NCBI GenBank assembly: GCA_016179685.1 | Contig: JACPCR010000052.1 | Location: 1 to 64,000, forward strand | Source of the DNA: Planctomycetota bacterium | Lineage (GTDB): Bacteria; Planctomycetota; PUPC01; JACPCR01 | Length of the DNA stretch: 64,000 nt | Direction: 5' to 3' | Shown: piece by piece, positions 50,897 to 60,296 of the stretch | How the letters are laid out: every line of letters begins with the position of its first letter | Position numbering within the stretch: the first letter of the stretch is position 1 | Notes under the pieces: generated by a model | Databases searched by the model: none | Told to the model about the DNA's origin: nothing | What the model saw: only the letters and a program-made list of their open reading frames with translations | Position numbers and translations under genes: made by a program

Positions 50897-52261
50897 ATGC
50901 CACTGACCCAACCCCTCCACGTTCTGGTCGTTGAAGACGAGCCCTCCATGCGGGCCGTCTGTGAAGGTTTCGTTCGCTCCTTCGGCCATCAGGTCGAGTG
51001 CGTCGAGCATGCGGAAAACGCCCTTTCGAAGCTCAAGGATGCACCGTTCGACCTCGTGCTGGCCGATTACAAGCTGCCCGGCATGGACGGCCTGCACCTC
51101 CTCCAGCACATCAAGGAGGAATACCCCGCCACGGAGGTCATCATCATGACCGCCTACGCGGACATCAGCTCCGCGGTACAGGCGATCCGGTACGACGCCT
51201 TCGACTACCTCCCCAAGCCGTTCGAGCTGGAGGAGATGCAGCGGGCGCTGCGGAAGCTCGAGCGCATCAAGAACCTCACCTTTGAGAACGAGATGCTGCG
51301 CAAACAGCTCAAGAAGGAATACAGCATCCATCGCATCGTGGGAAGTCATCCCGACATCGAAAAGGTCCGTGAGATCGTCGCTCGCATCTGCCAGGAAAAT
51401 TTCACCGTGCTCATCGAGGGTGAGAACGGCACGGGCAAGGAACTCGCCGCCAAGGTCATCCACTACAACAGTCCCCGGGCATCCAACCCGTTCGTCCCCA
51501 TCGAATGCTCCACCATCGCCCCCGAGCATCTCGAGAAGGAGCTCTTCGGACACGAGCGCCCCGCCGGTTCCGCCGCCGCGCCCGGCCCACCCCACCCCGG
51601 CCTGTTCAAGCTCGCCGAGGGCGGGACCGTCTTCCTCGACGAGGTCGGCCAGCTCCCGCTCGAGATGCAGGCCAAGCTCCTCCGCTACCTCCAGGAACGG
51701 ACCATCCGGCCCGTCGGTGGCGTCAGCGAGGCCAAGGTGGACGTGCGTATCATCGCGGCCACCACGGAAAATCTCGAGGAGAGCGTGCGCAAGGACCAGT
51801 TCCGGCAGGACCTCATGTACCTCCTCAACGTCGTCAATCTCCGGCTGCCCCCTCTCCGGGAGAGGAAAGACGACATTCGGCTGCTGATCGACCATTTCAT
51901 CCGGATGCGCAGCACGGGAAGCCGCCGCATCCGCGGCATCAGCCGCGACGCCGTCAACGCGGTGTTGAATTATCAGTGGCCCGGAAACGTGCGGGAACTC
52001 GAGAATATGGTCGAACGCGCCTTGGCCCTCGGCCTGACGGAGCGGATCGAAAAGGAAGACTTGCCGCCCGCCGTCCTCCGCGCGGCGGAAAATCCGGCCG
52101 CCCACCTGATCGCCACCGACGCGGACCTCAAGTCGCTCGATGAGATGGAAAAAGAGGTCATCCTGCGGACCCTGCAGCGGACCGGCGGAGACAAGATGCT
52201 GGCCGCCCAGGTCCTCAAGATCGATCGCAGCACGCTCTATCGGAAGCTGAAGCGCTTCTAA
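50897..52261 (+). CDS. NtrC-family response regulator lacking GAFTGA
   Basis: 454 residues: receiver (VVEDEPS, LVLADYKLPG with phospho-Asp, MTAYAD, PKPF), AAA+ domain (Walker A GENGTGKE, Walker B GGTVFLDEV, sensor VRIIAATTENLEE, QDLMYLLNVVNLRLPPLRER in part) and a Fis-type HTH (AAQVLKIDRSTLYRKL). The L1 loop that touches sigma-54 normally reads GAFTGA after GHE; here residues 219-233 read HERPAGSAAAPGPPH. That loop is proline/alanine-rich and cannot be the standard one. The protein may bind DNA and ATP yet not open sigma-54 promoters, as with GAFTGA-less relatives that act on sigma-70. Confidence 0.92.
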   Translation: MPLTQPLHVLVVEDEPSMRAVCEGFVRSFGHQVECVEHAENALSKLKDAPFDLVLADYKLPGMDGLHLLQHIKEEYPATEVIIMTAYADISSAVQAIRYDAFDYLPKPFELEEMQRALRKLERIKNLTFENEMLRKQLKKEYSIHRIVGSHPDIEKVREIVARICQENFTVLIEGENGTGKELAAKVIHYNSPRASNPFVPIECSTIAPEHLEKELFGHERPAGSAAAPGPPHPGLFKLAEGGTVFLDEVGQLPLEMQAKLLRYLQERTIRPVGGVSEAKVDVRIIAATTENLEESVRKDQFRQDLMYLLNVVNLRLPPLRERKDDIRLLIDHFIRMRSTGSRRIRGISRDAVNAVLNYQWPGNVRELENMVERALALGLTERIEKEDLPPAVLRAAENPAAHLIATDADLKSLDEMEKEVILRTLQRTGGDKMLAAQVLKIDRSTLYRKLKRF

Positions 52262-52408
52262 TTTTTTCGCCGGCTCGACTTACGCCGAATCAGCGAGAAA
52301 AGGCTTGGCAGCAGAACGCGTCTCCGTTTCGCCGCGTGGAATCCAGACTGGGAAGAAGCCCCTAACTCGTCCCTTTATGAGGACTTGTCTATAAAATAGG
52401 ATTTGCCT

Positions 52409-53476
52409 ATGGGAAACCCTTCCATCAAGTCACCACCTCACTTGTTCTCGGGGTGGCAAGGACACCAACGGGAACCCGCCGCCGGCGACTTGTACACACG
52501 AGACCAAGTCTCCATTCACTTTGACCACGCAGAAAAGTTGTATGCGGATTGGCCGACACCGACTTGCATTATCTCGGACGGTCCTTACGGCGTAAGTGGT
52601 TTTCCAGGTGACAACCATAAGGCCGAATCTCTTGCTGAATGGTATGAACCACACATCAAGGCTTGGACTCAGTACTCAACACCGGAAACAACTCTTTGGT
52701 TTTGGAACACCGAACTCGGGTGGGCCACGGCACATCCCGTGTTGGTAGCCAACGGCTGGGAGTACCGCTGCTGCAACATTTGGGACAAGGGGCTGGGGCA
52801 TGTCGCGGGTAACGCGAACACCCAAACTCTACGCAAGTTCCCCGTCGTTACTGAAGTTTGTGTGCACTACGTTAGGGCCGCGATGTTTCAAGTGGGCAGC
52901 CAGTCCTTGACCATGCAACAATGGCTTCGCCACGAGTGGGAACGGACAGGGTTGCCGTTCCGCCTGGCCAACGAGGCGTGCGGAGTGCTCAACGCGGCGA
53001 CGCGAAAATATTTTACGGCCGATCATCTCTGGTATTACCCGCCCGTGGATGCCTTCGCGAAGCTCACACAGTACGCCAACGAACACGGCGACCCGGCGGG
53101 ACGGCCTTATTTCAGTATCAACGGGAAAGACCCTGTTCCCGGCCGCCAATGGGTTAAGCTGCGGGCCAAATTCACGTGCGACGTCGGCATAACGAATGTT
53201 TGGCGTGAACCGCAGGTCAGCGGGTCCGAACGCATTCAGGGTACGCGAGAAGGAATGAAGTACAAATTCAGTAGCCTTCACGGCAGTCAGAAACCGCTGA
53301 AGTTCATTGAGTTGACGATTCGAGCTTCGACGGACGAAAGCGACGTGGTGTGGGAACCTTTCGGTGGCCTGTGTCCGGGCGCGGTGATTTCCTACTATTT
53401 TCGGCGCCGATATTACGGTGCGGAGATCATTCCAGAGTTTTACGCCGCGGCCGTAGAAAGGCTGGCCACGTCATGA
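52409..53476 (+). CDS. Type II DNA methyltransferase
   Basis: 355 residues. DNA adenine or N4-cytosine methylase of the beta type: catalytic motif SDGPYG at residues 56-61 (DPPY variant) comes before the AdoMet-binding motif, here EPFGGLC near 316, and WFWNTELGWATAHPVL and NIWDKGLGHVAGN lie between. The DGPYG variant is seen in a small set of methylases, including, as I recall, the XbaI-type. Start ATG 52409 is only about 17 bases from a TATAAAAT box, so the leader is very short. A TTG two codons earlier is possible. Lower GC and different codon use point to transfer. It overlaps the endonuclease gene (ATGA). Confidence 0.88.
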   Translation: MGNPSIKSPPHLFSGWQGHQREPAAGDLYTRDQVSIHFDHAEKLYADWPTPTCIISDGPYGVSGFPGDNHKAESLAEWYEPHIKAWTQYSTPETTLWFWNTELGWATAHPVLVANGWEYRCCNIWDKGLGHVAGNANTQTLRKFPVVTEVCVHYVRAAMFQVGSQSLTMQQWLRHEWERTGLPFRLANEACGVLNAATRKYFTADHLWYYPPVDAFAKLTQYANEHGDPAGRPYFSINGKDPVPGRQWVKLRAKFTCDVGITNVWREPQVSGSERIQGTREGMKYKFSSLHGSQKPLKFIELTIRASTDESDVVWEPFGGLCPGAVISYYFRRRYYGAEIIPEFYAAAVERLATS

Positions 53477-54393
53477 GCAGAATGCACAAGCCGGGCGCGC
53501 CGTCCAGAGGATTGCCAGCTATGGACGAGGAGCATTATCAGCTCTACAAGGACGTACGCCAGGCCATCTCGTCTCTGCCGATTTACTTCCGCACGGAAAC
53601 TCATATTTCCGGCATCATGGCGACCGATCTGCACACGCTCAACAATGTGCTGGGCGCGACGATTGAGGAGCAGGTGGTTCGTACCTTGAATTTGATCCGG
53701 AACACGTGGGATGCGGGCGAGAAATACGCCCTTTACAGCTTCGTGAGGCAGGCACAAACATTTCCAGACGTTCTCTTGCGCAAGACGTCCACTGACGAGA
53801 TTCTCTTGGGCATCGAACTGAAGGGATGGTACTTGCTAGCGAAAGAAGCCGAGCCCAGCTTGAGGTTTCAAGCGACCGCCGCCGCGTGTGCAAAGCGCGA
53901 CTTGATCGTCGTAGTCCCGTGGGTCTTGGGAAACGTGATCAGCGGGTCTCCGATTCTCTTTGAACCATTCATTGAGTCGGCAAAGTACGCAGCCGATTTT
54001 CGCAATTACCACTGGCAACATATTCGGGAAACCAGGGCGGATACTCGCATCGAGGTCCCGAAGGGAGTGGGGCCATACCCCTCAAAAGCTGACCAGATTC
54101 TGGACAAACCGCAATCGGATGGCGGCGGAAATTTTGGACGGTTAGCACGCGCGGGAATGATGGATTCATACATGCACAAACTTAACGAGGTGCACCTTTG
54201 CGGCATTAAGACCGTTTATTGGCGGCAGTTCATGAAGGCGTTTCAAGAAAGCACAACCGACGCCGAAGCTCGCACCGCATTGGAAAAATTGAAGCAGGGT
54301 GTGCAGAAGGCGACTGATGTTCCTTCTCCAAAAGCTCGGTCGGCGCTTGCCATCCTCGCGGAGCTTGAACGTCTGCTTGACATGACAGAATGA
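53473..54393 (+). CDS. Type II restriction endonuclease (putative)
   Basis: 306 residues, starting in a four-base overlap with the methylase gene. FPDVLLR with Asp99 and GIELKGW with Glu115 and Lys117 form a PD-(D/E)XK site. TCSGSN-like specificity elements cannot be read. Gene order and overlap are those of a type II R-M pair, and no specificity subunit is present. Length and motif spacing fit, but I recognise no closer family, so the target site is unknown. Base composition is low-GC like the methylase. Confidence 0.75.
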   Translation: MSRMHKPGAPSRGLPAMDEEHYQLYKDVRQAISSLPIYFRTETHISGIMATDLHTLNNVLGATIEEQVVRTLNLIRNTWDAGEKYALYSFVRQAQTFPDVLLRKTSTDEILLGIELKGWYLLAKEAEPSLRFQATAAACAKRDLIVVVPWVLGNVISGSPILFEPFIESAKYAADFRNYHWQHIRETRADTRIEVPKGVGPYPSKADQILDKPQSDGGGNFGRLARAGMMDSYMHKLNEVHLCGIKTVYWRQFMKAFQESTTDAEARTALEKLKQGVQKATDVPSPKARSALAILAELERLLDMTE

Positions 54394-54588
54394 AACCCGA
54401 ATACCGTACGTACTTGTTTAGAGAGTCGACGGATGCGACCGCACAACCCATTGCTGTACAATAAATTCGGAAGTAAACCCGGGGAATGGGGGTATGTGCC
54501 ACTCCAGTCACCACTCACACAACACATTCTGAGACAATGGGTTACGCCTCCAGGTTGGGAGGCGCTGAATAGGTACTACCATACAACC

Positions 54589-57500
54589 ATGGCTTGCAGA
54601 CCACGTTGCTCCGCTGCGCTCCGCAAGCCCGCTGAAGCCCGCCGATCCGGTGCTGGATCAAGACACTTGCCCTGGACGCATTTCAGCCTTGGAATACTCG
54701 CGGTCGCTTCTTTCACCGCCTCAGTCCACGCCGGACCCGCCTCCGCAGGCGCCCGCATCGAGTGGCGGCAAGGCGCACCCCACCTGGACATCTCCATCGA
54801 GGCCCAGGCCCCGCCCGGCCTCCCCGAGATCGAATGCCCGTTGCAGCTCTTCGACAAGGAGGGCAAGGAGCTCTGGAATACCCGGGCCAAGATCGCTTTC
54901 GGCAAGGAAACGATTCACCGTACCGCCATCCTGATTGAAAAGATCGCCCAGCCCTCCGAGCCCCACCGCATCGAGATTCGTCTCTTTCAGCCCGATCTCA
55001 ACCTTTCATGGACGGAGTCTCTCACCTTCTACCCCGAATCCCATCCCGTTCTCAGCCATTCTTTCCGGAGGATCGGCGATTTCCCCGAACAGCGCATGCT
55101 CCTCGAGGTCCAACTGAACCGGCTGCGTGACCCTAACGTCCGCAACATCGACCTCAGCGCGGCCGTCCGGGACTCCGATGAGAACACCCTCTCGAGCAAG
55201 ACGCTGAAAATTCCGTTCGCCGAGGCGACCTCCTCCGCACGGCTCGATTTCGCCCCGCCGGACGACCGCTCCGTCGGCCCCTACCGGCTCGAAGGAATGC
55301 TGGAGAGCGACGCCCTGGGCCTCCACATCCCCCTGCAGCATCGATTCGCCTTCGCCACCGCCCTCGTGCCCGTCACCAGCCTCGAAACCTCCGATCCCAC
55401 CTGGTTTCTGTCCTTCGTCGACCCCCGGAACGTCGGCAGCTACACCCTGCCGCTACCCCAAAATGAGAAGGACCCCGTGTCCTACCCTTCGATGCGATGG
55501 GACGCCGAGGTCGCCCACAGCGGCCGACAGTCCCTCCGCATCGACTACACGCAAGGCGTCACCGCCCACGTGTTCAGCGACCAGGCCCTCCCGGGCTTCC
55601 CCATCATCGCCCGCCTCTGGGTGAAAGGGAATCTCACGACGGATGCCCTCCACGTCCACTGGCGTGACCGCTGCGAATACGCCCTCTGGGCCCACCAGCG
55701 GCACGTCAACCGCAGCGAGGCCTTCCTCTGCCGGCTGGATTTCGAGGGCTGGAGATCGTTTCGCGTCCCCGTGCTGGGCGACGGCTTCCAGGCCAAGAGC
55801 CGCTACGATAATCCTCGGGCCGTCGCCGTCCCCATCACCACCATGGCCTTGACGATCCACCCGGGTCCCGTCCCCGAAGGTCAGCCTGCAGGCCCCGTCC
55901 CGCGGTCAGTCTGGATCGACGATCTGGGGGTCGAGACGCAAGCCCCTCTGAAGGAACGCGTCTCGCTCGAGCTGGCCACGGATACTCCGGACCGCCTTCT
56001 CCATGATCAGGCCAGGCTATTCATCACCGCGGGGAACGGTTTTCACTCAGAAATCCGGAACGGCCGGATTCAGGTGACGGCCCGAGACCGCGGCGGGCAC
56101 GCGCTTCTCGAGATCGAGGAGGCCATCGAGATCGGGCCGAATGCCTTCGCCGTCAAGGAAATCGCCCTTCAAAAGCTTGCGGCCCAGAAGCCCATCGGAC
56201 CCGTCGATCTCGATGTCCTGCTCGTCGCACCGGGCACGGCCGGATTCCGCCGCTCCGGCCGCCTCACGCTCAAGGCCCCCTCCTCCTACGGCCTCTTCCT
56301 CGACTTCGAGAAGGTGCAGGCCTACAACGGCGCGGCGGGCGGGAAGGGCGGCGTCACCGTGCCCGGCGGAGCTGAAGGCTCCCGCCTGGCCCTCAGCCTC
56401 AAGGTCGACCCAAAGGGCAAGAATTCCGCCATCCTCCACCCCGCCTTGCCGGGCATCACGGACCGCGTCGACCTCCTCGTCCGGGCCGCGGCGGGGCCCG
56501 TCGAGCTTCAACCCCTCTTCCTCGATGCGGGCATCACCGGCGTCGCTGGGCTCAACTCCAACGCCTTCTGGATGCCCCCTGTCCGCGTCGAGGGACCGGA
56601 CTGGCGAAGAATCGAATGCGTCGCGCCCGCCGTCCCCCCTTACTACGCGGACAGCGGACGATCCTTCCTCCTCCGGCCCAGCTACCCGCTCAATCTGGTC
56701 CTCGTCGCCCGAGCCCTCGGCGACCAGCCCGGTGAAATTCACGTCGATCAGGTCCGTGTCCGGACCCATCTGCTCCCCGAGGAGGCGCTCGCCGCCGAAG
56801 TCCTCTACCCCAACGAGATGCGCCTCCTCCCGCCCGGCGGACCCCTGGACTTGCAGCTCACCTCTTTCGCTGAAAAGGAAACAAAACTCGCCCTCTCCTT
56901 CCGCTTCGAGAAGGCCCAAGGCCGACTCCTCAAGGAAGCCACGATCGACGTCGTCCTCCCGCCTTCTTCCCGCTCCTTCACCCGCCTTGTCGATTCCCTC
57001 CCCGCAGGCGTCTATACGCTCGAGGTCCAAGGGTTGGGCGCTCTTCCCTTCCGTGAGACCCTCCAGGCCTTCGACCCTGCCTCCTCCTTCGGCAGCGAAC
57101 CACAGAAATTGCTGAGCAGCCTGCTGGACCTCCGCAAGGCCCTCGGCATGGACGAAGAAAGAATCCTCCTCGACTGGGATAACATGGAGACCGTTCCGGG
57201 CCTGTTCCACTACGGCTGGTTTCACAACGAGGCAAAAAAAGCGTCCGCCGAGGGCCGCTACCGCGTCGTCCCTCTCCTGGGCTTCGCGGCCGATTGGGCG
57301 GGACCCGAGGCGCAGGATGCCATCGCCAAGAATGCTTATCGGCGTTATATGGGAAACAATTTGCAAGTTCCCGTCCGGATCGCGGACTGGAATCGATTCC
57401 TGCGCGAAGCGCTCCGCGAATACCGCGGGAAATTCTCTCGTTGGGTCTTCTGGCAGAATCCGGACATGAAGGACGCCCCGTCCTACATCCCGCCGGAACG

Positions 57501-59172
57501 CTACGCCGGCATGCTCCACCTCGCCAAGCACTGGGTCTCCTTCTACGATCCGCAGGCCAAGGTTGTCGCCGGCGGCTTCAATTACGATAAGGCCATCGAA
57601 TACCTCGGCCAGATCGAGAATCCCGCCTCGCTGGAATTCGATGAACTGGCCGTCCAGATGAATCTCGGCGAACTGTCGCCGGAGCAGGCCGACCTCGAGG
57701 GCTTCCTCGATGAGCTGAATCAACTGCTCCGGCTCGAAGAGACGGGTCGCAAGCTGAAGGTCTCCGAACTGGACTGGGCCGTCAGCGATCTCGTCTCTCC
57801 TGCCGAGCAGGCCGCCTATCATACCCGCGCCTGCCTCATCCTCGCCTCGCGGGGCGCCGATCTCCACAGCTTCTCCCTCGTCAACAGCGGCGAAAGCTTC
57901 GAAGGCTACGGCGTCTTCTACCGGCCCCGCTACGGCAATAGCGAGAACGTCCAGGCCCTCATGCCCCTCTACCTCCCCAAACCGGCCTACTTCGCCCTTT
58001 CCTCTACACGCCAGTTCCTCCAGGATTGGAAGTTTGTCCACAGCGTCCAGATGCCGGACCGCGACCTCCAGGCCAATCGCGCTTTCCTCTATACCCGGCC
58101 CGACCACCCTCCCCTCGCTGTCCTCTGGCGCACCGGCCGAGAACCGCGCTCCTACCGCATACCCGCCGGCTGGACAGGGGCATCCGCCCGTGACCCCTTC
58201 GGTGTCGAAATCCCTCTCCATGAGGAGTTTTCTTGCACATCACTTCCGGCGTTCATTCGCATGCCAGTGGGATATTCCCTTGAACAGCTCTCTGACGACC
58301 TCCGCATGCTTCAGCCCGCGGACGGCAAGGACACCGTGGTGCTGGACCTCCACGTCAGCGATCCGGATTCCTGCCGCAGGGCTCAGTACGCGGCGACGGG
58401 CAACCTCCTGCCCGAAAAAAAAATCGGACGCCTGCCCGACGGCCGCCGGTTGAACGAAGTCTTCGTCCGCGGCCTGACTTCCGAAACCTTCCAGTTCCAG
58501 ATGGAAAAACCGGGAGACCTCATCCTGGCCCGGCGCTGGATGTTCGACGGCAAGGGCGACCGCCTCGTCTTGCGCCTCAACGAGGGGATCGAAATGAACT
58601 GGGACCTCTCCCGGGGAAGGCTTCCTGATTCGGGTCCCCGCGAATCCACCTTTGTGCTCCGGCACTGCAAGGCGGGCATCAATATCCTGTCCGTCCGCTA
58701 TGAAGAGCCTGGCAACGCCGCCGGCTACCGCCTCGAGCCGCTGGAAGTGCCTGACGTGGACATCGCCCGCTGGGGTGTTCTCCATGCCGCTCAGACCAGG
58801 GGCGAAATGCAGAAGTTCAGGAGCGCCAGCGGCACACCCCTGGCCATCGGCAAGACCGCCTATGCCTCCGGGCTCGGCCTCCACGCCGTCGCCTTCCTCG
58901 AGTATCCCCTCGATGGCCTCTTCTCCTCCTTCGAGGTCACCGTGGGGATCGATGCCGTCACCGAGGGACGGGGTAGCGCCTCCTTCGAAATCCACGTCGA
59001 TGGCCAACCCGCCGCGAAGACCGAGATTCTCAACGGCTTCAGCAAGCCGATCACGCTGAAAGTCGAAAACCTGGAAAAAGCCCGCCGCCTGGTCCTCCTC
59101 GTCAAGGACGGCGGCGACGGCAACACGGACGACCTGGCCGATTGGGTGGATGGGCGGCTCGTCCTGAAATAA
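54589..59172 (+). CDS. Large exported glycosidase-like protein with NPCBM domain
   Basis: 1527 residues from ATG 54589, which gives an N-terminal signal (FSLGILAVASFTASVHAG). About the first 850 residues are beta-rich, lamin/CBM-like, unassigned. A TIM-barrel region at about 860-1180 resembles GH39/GH5-type glycosidases: LDWDNMETVPGLFHY, WVFWQNPDMKDAP (a W-x-N-x-x-D pattern near the usual acid/base site) and VSELDWAVSD, where the nucleophile would lie. The expected Glu of NEP at the acid/base position is not obvious (NPDM), so activity is uncertain. The C-terminus (about 1400-1520) is an NPCBM-type carbohydrate-binding domain (GKTAYASGLGLHAVAFLEY). Probably degrades or binds a polysaccharide outside the cell. 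Confidence 0.7.
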   Translation: MACRPRCSAALRKPAEARRSGAGSRHLPWTHFSLGILAVASFTASVHAGPASAGARIEWRQGAPHLDISIEAQAPPGLPEIECPLQLFDKEGKELWNTRAKIAFGKETIHRTAILIEKIAQPSEPHRIEIRLFQPDLNLSWTESLTFYPESHPVLSHSFRRIGDFPEQRMLLEVQLNRLRDPNVRNIDLSAAVRDSDENTLSSKTLKIPFAEATSSARLDFAPPDDRSVGPYRLEGMLESDALGLHIPLQHRFAFATALVPVTSLETSDPTWFLSFVDPRNVGSYTLPLPQNEKDPVSYPSMRWDAEVAHSGRQSLRIDYTQGVTAHVFSDQALPGFPIIARLWVKGNLTTDALHVHWRDRCEYALWAHQRHVNRSEAFLCRLDFEGWRSFRVPVLGDGFQAKSRYDNPRAVAVPITTMALTIHPGPVPEGQPAGPVPRSVWIDDLGVETQAPLKERVSLELATDTPDRLLHDQARLFITAGNGFHSEIRNGRIQVTARDRGGHALLEIEEAIEIGPNAFAVKEIALQKLAAQKPIGPVDLDVLLVAPGTAGFRRSGRLTLKAPSSYGLFLDFEKVQAYNGAAGGKGGVTVPGGAEGSRLALSLKVDPKGKNSAILHPALPGITDRVDLLVRAAAGPVELQPLFLDAGITGVAGLNSNAFWMPPVRVEGPDWRRIECVAPAVPPYYADSGRSFLLRPSYPLNLVLVARALGDQPGEIHVDQVRVRTHLLPEEALAAEVLYPNEMRLLPPGGPLDLQLTSFAEKETKLALSFRFEKAQGRLLKEATIDVVLPPSSRSFTRLVDSLPAGVYTLEVQGLGALPFRETLQAFDPASSFGSEPQKLLSSLLDLRKALGMDEERILLDWDNMETVPGLFHYGWFHNEAKKASAEGRYRVVPLLGFAADWAGPEAQDAIAKNAYRRYMGNNLQVPVRIADWNRFLREALREYRGKFSRWVFWQNPDMKDAPSYIPPERYAGMLHLAKHWVSFYDPQAKVVAGGFNYDKAIEYLGQIENPASLEFDELAVQMNLGELSPEQADLEGFLDELNQLLRLEETGRKLKVSELDWAVSDLVSPAEQAAYHTRACLILASRGADLHSFSLVNSGESFEGYGVFYRPRYGNSENVQALMPLYLPKPAYFALSSTRQFLQDWKFVHSVQMPDRDLQANRAFLYTRPDHPPLAVLWRTGREPRSYRIPAGWTGASARDPFGVEIPLHEEFSCTSLPAFIRMPVGYSLEQLSDDLRMLQPADGKDTVVLDLHVSDPDSCRRAQYAATGNLLPEKKIGRLPDGRRLNEVFVRGLTSETFQFQMEKPGDLILARRWMFDGKGDRLVLRLNEGIEMNWDLSRGRLPDSGPRESTFVLRHCKAGINILSVRYEEPGNAAGYRLEPLEVPDVDIARWGVLHAAQTRGEMQKFRSASGTPLAIGKTAYASGLGLHAVAFLEYPLDGLFSSFEVTVGIDAVTEGRGSASFEIHVDGQPAAKTEILNGFSKPITLKVENLEKARRLVLLVKDGGDGNTDDLADWVDGRLVLK

Positions 59173-59216
59173 GATTCGAGCGCGGAAATGCATCTGCACT
59201 CCCGTGGCCGAATCTT
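59171..59216. terminator. Shared inverted repeat at two convergent stops
   Basis: AAGATTCG (59171-59178) and CGAATCTT (59209-59216) flank a 30-nt loop and overlap both stop codons. It is a plausible weak bidirectional terminator. Confidence 0.4.
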
Positions 59217-60030
59217 AGTGGGTCAGCGTGTAGAAAAGCCAGTTGATGCAGATTTGGTACACCCCTTCACGGGCCTCCTGCGCCATCGGCGTCGGGTCCG
59301 CATGAGCCGGATTCCCCAGCGGATTCAGCGCCGTGGGCTGCGTCGCCACCTCCCAACTGCACCCGTAGTCGTTCGGACAGAATAGAATCGCAGGCCTGCC
59401 GTTCAAATACGCCGCCTGGAACGGCTTCATGAACTGTTCCTTCATTTTCGGATAGCCGTTCAAGGGATAAATCATGTTGAAGAGATCGAAGAACGCTTTC
59501 TCCTCCCGCAGCATGAGATAGAGTTCAGATCCTGGAACGATGAGCTGCACGTTCGCCGGCACGGAGTCCATGAAGGGGCCCGAGCCCGTGCAGTCGTCCA
59601 GCCACAACGTGCCGCCCCGGGCCAGGTATTTCTTTAAGTTCTCTACCTCCTCGTCCGTGAACTTGAACGGGTAATGGCTTGTGAAGTAAATGATCGGGTA
59701 GTCGTAAATCTCGTTCCCGAGCAGCGAGATGCCGTTGTTGTCCAGATAACATGGGAACTTCCCCTGCGTCCTCTCCCGCAACTGGTAAAAAAAATACGGA
59801 AGCGCCGTCGGGTCCGTGTTCCAATCCACCTTGCACTGCGGCTTGATGCGCCGGATGACCACCTTCCCCCTCTGCTGCCTCTCCGTGTCCGATTCCGCCG
59901 TCGGCGTTGTCCCGTCAAAGGTCCTCAGCTTCCCCTTGGCCGCCTGCTTCAGCCAGTCCTCCGCGGCCGCCGGGGAAACCATCACGAGAGCCAGGATAGA
60001 CAAAAGGTCTTTGAACCTCATGGTCGTCAT
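59215..60030 (-). CDS. Exported DUF4159 protein
   Basis: 271 residues from ATG 60030: signal peptide (LLSILALVMVSPAAA) then a DUF4159 domain (LGNEIYDYPIIYFTSHYP, LARGGTLWLDDCTGSG, and the ILFCPNDYGCSWEV end), a Rossmann/glutamine-amidotransferase-like fold common in Planctomycetes and usually found near BatA/DUF58 genes. GGAG lies eight bases before the chosen ATG; ATG 60036 and 60021 are close alternatives. Function unknown. Confidence 0.8.
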   Translation of the reverse strand: MTTMRFKDLLSILALVMVSPAAAEDWLKQAAKGKLRTFDGTTPTAESDTERQQRGKVVIRRIKPQCKVDWNTDPTALPYFFYQLRERTQGKFPCYLDNNGISLLGNEIYDYPIIYFTSHYPFKFTDEEVENLKKYLARGGTLWLDDCTGSGPFMDSVPANVQLIVPGSELYLMLREEKAFFDLFNMIYPLNGYPKMKEQFMKPFQAAYLNGRPAILFCPNDYGCSWEVATQPTALNPLGNPAHADPTPMAQEAREGVYQICINWLFYTLTH

Positions 60031-60296
60031 TCCCATGAACTCCGGCCTGCACAGGACGTCCAGATGCACGGGTGTCCAAGATAACTCTGATGACCTCACA
60101 GGTCAAGCGAAGATGCTGGTCACCCTTCAATCTGCACGTTCGCCGTCCCGCCGTGAGCCGGAATCCAGGCCGTGGCGGCCAGTGAAGCGGAGGTCCTTTC
60201 ATTGACACCTTCACGGCATCCTGCTAGAGTTTGCCCTGGCGATGAAGCATCGCAGGCCCACCCCTCTGCTCGCTTCTCCCCAGATGGCAGGCTCCG

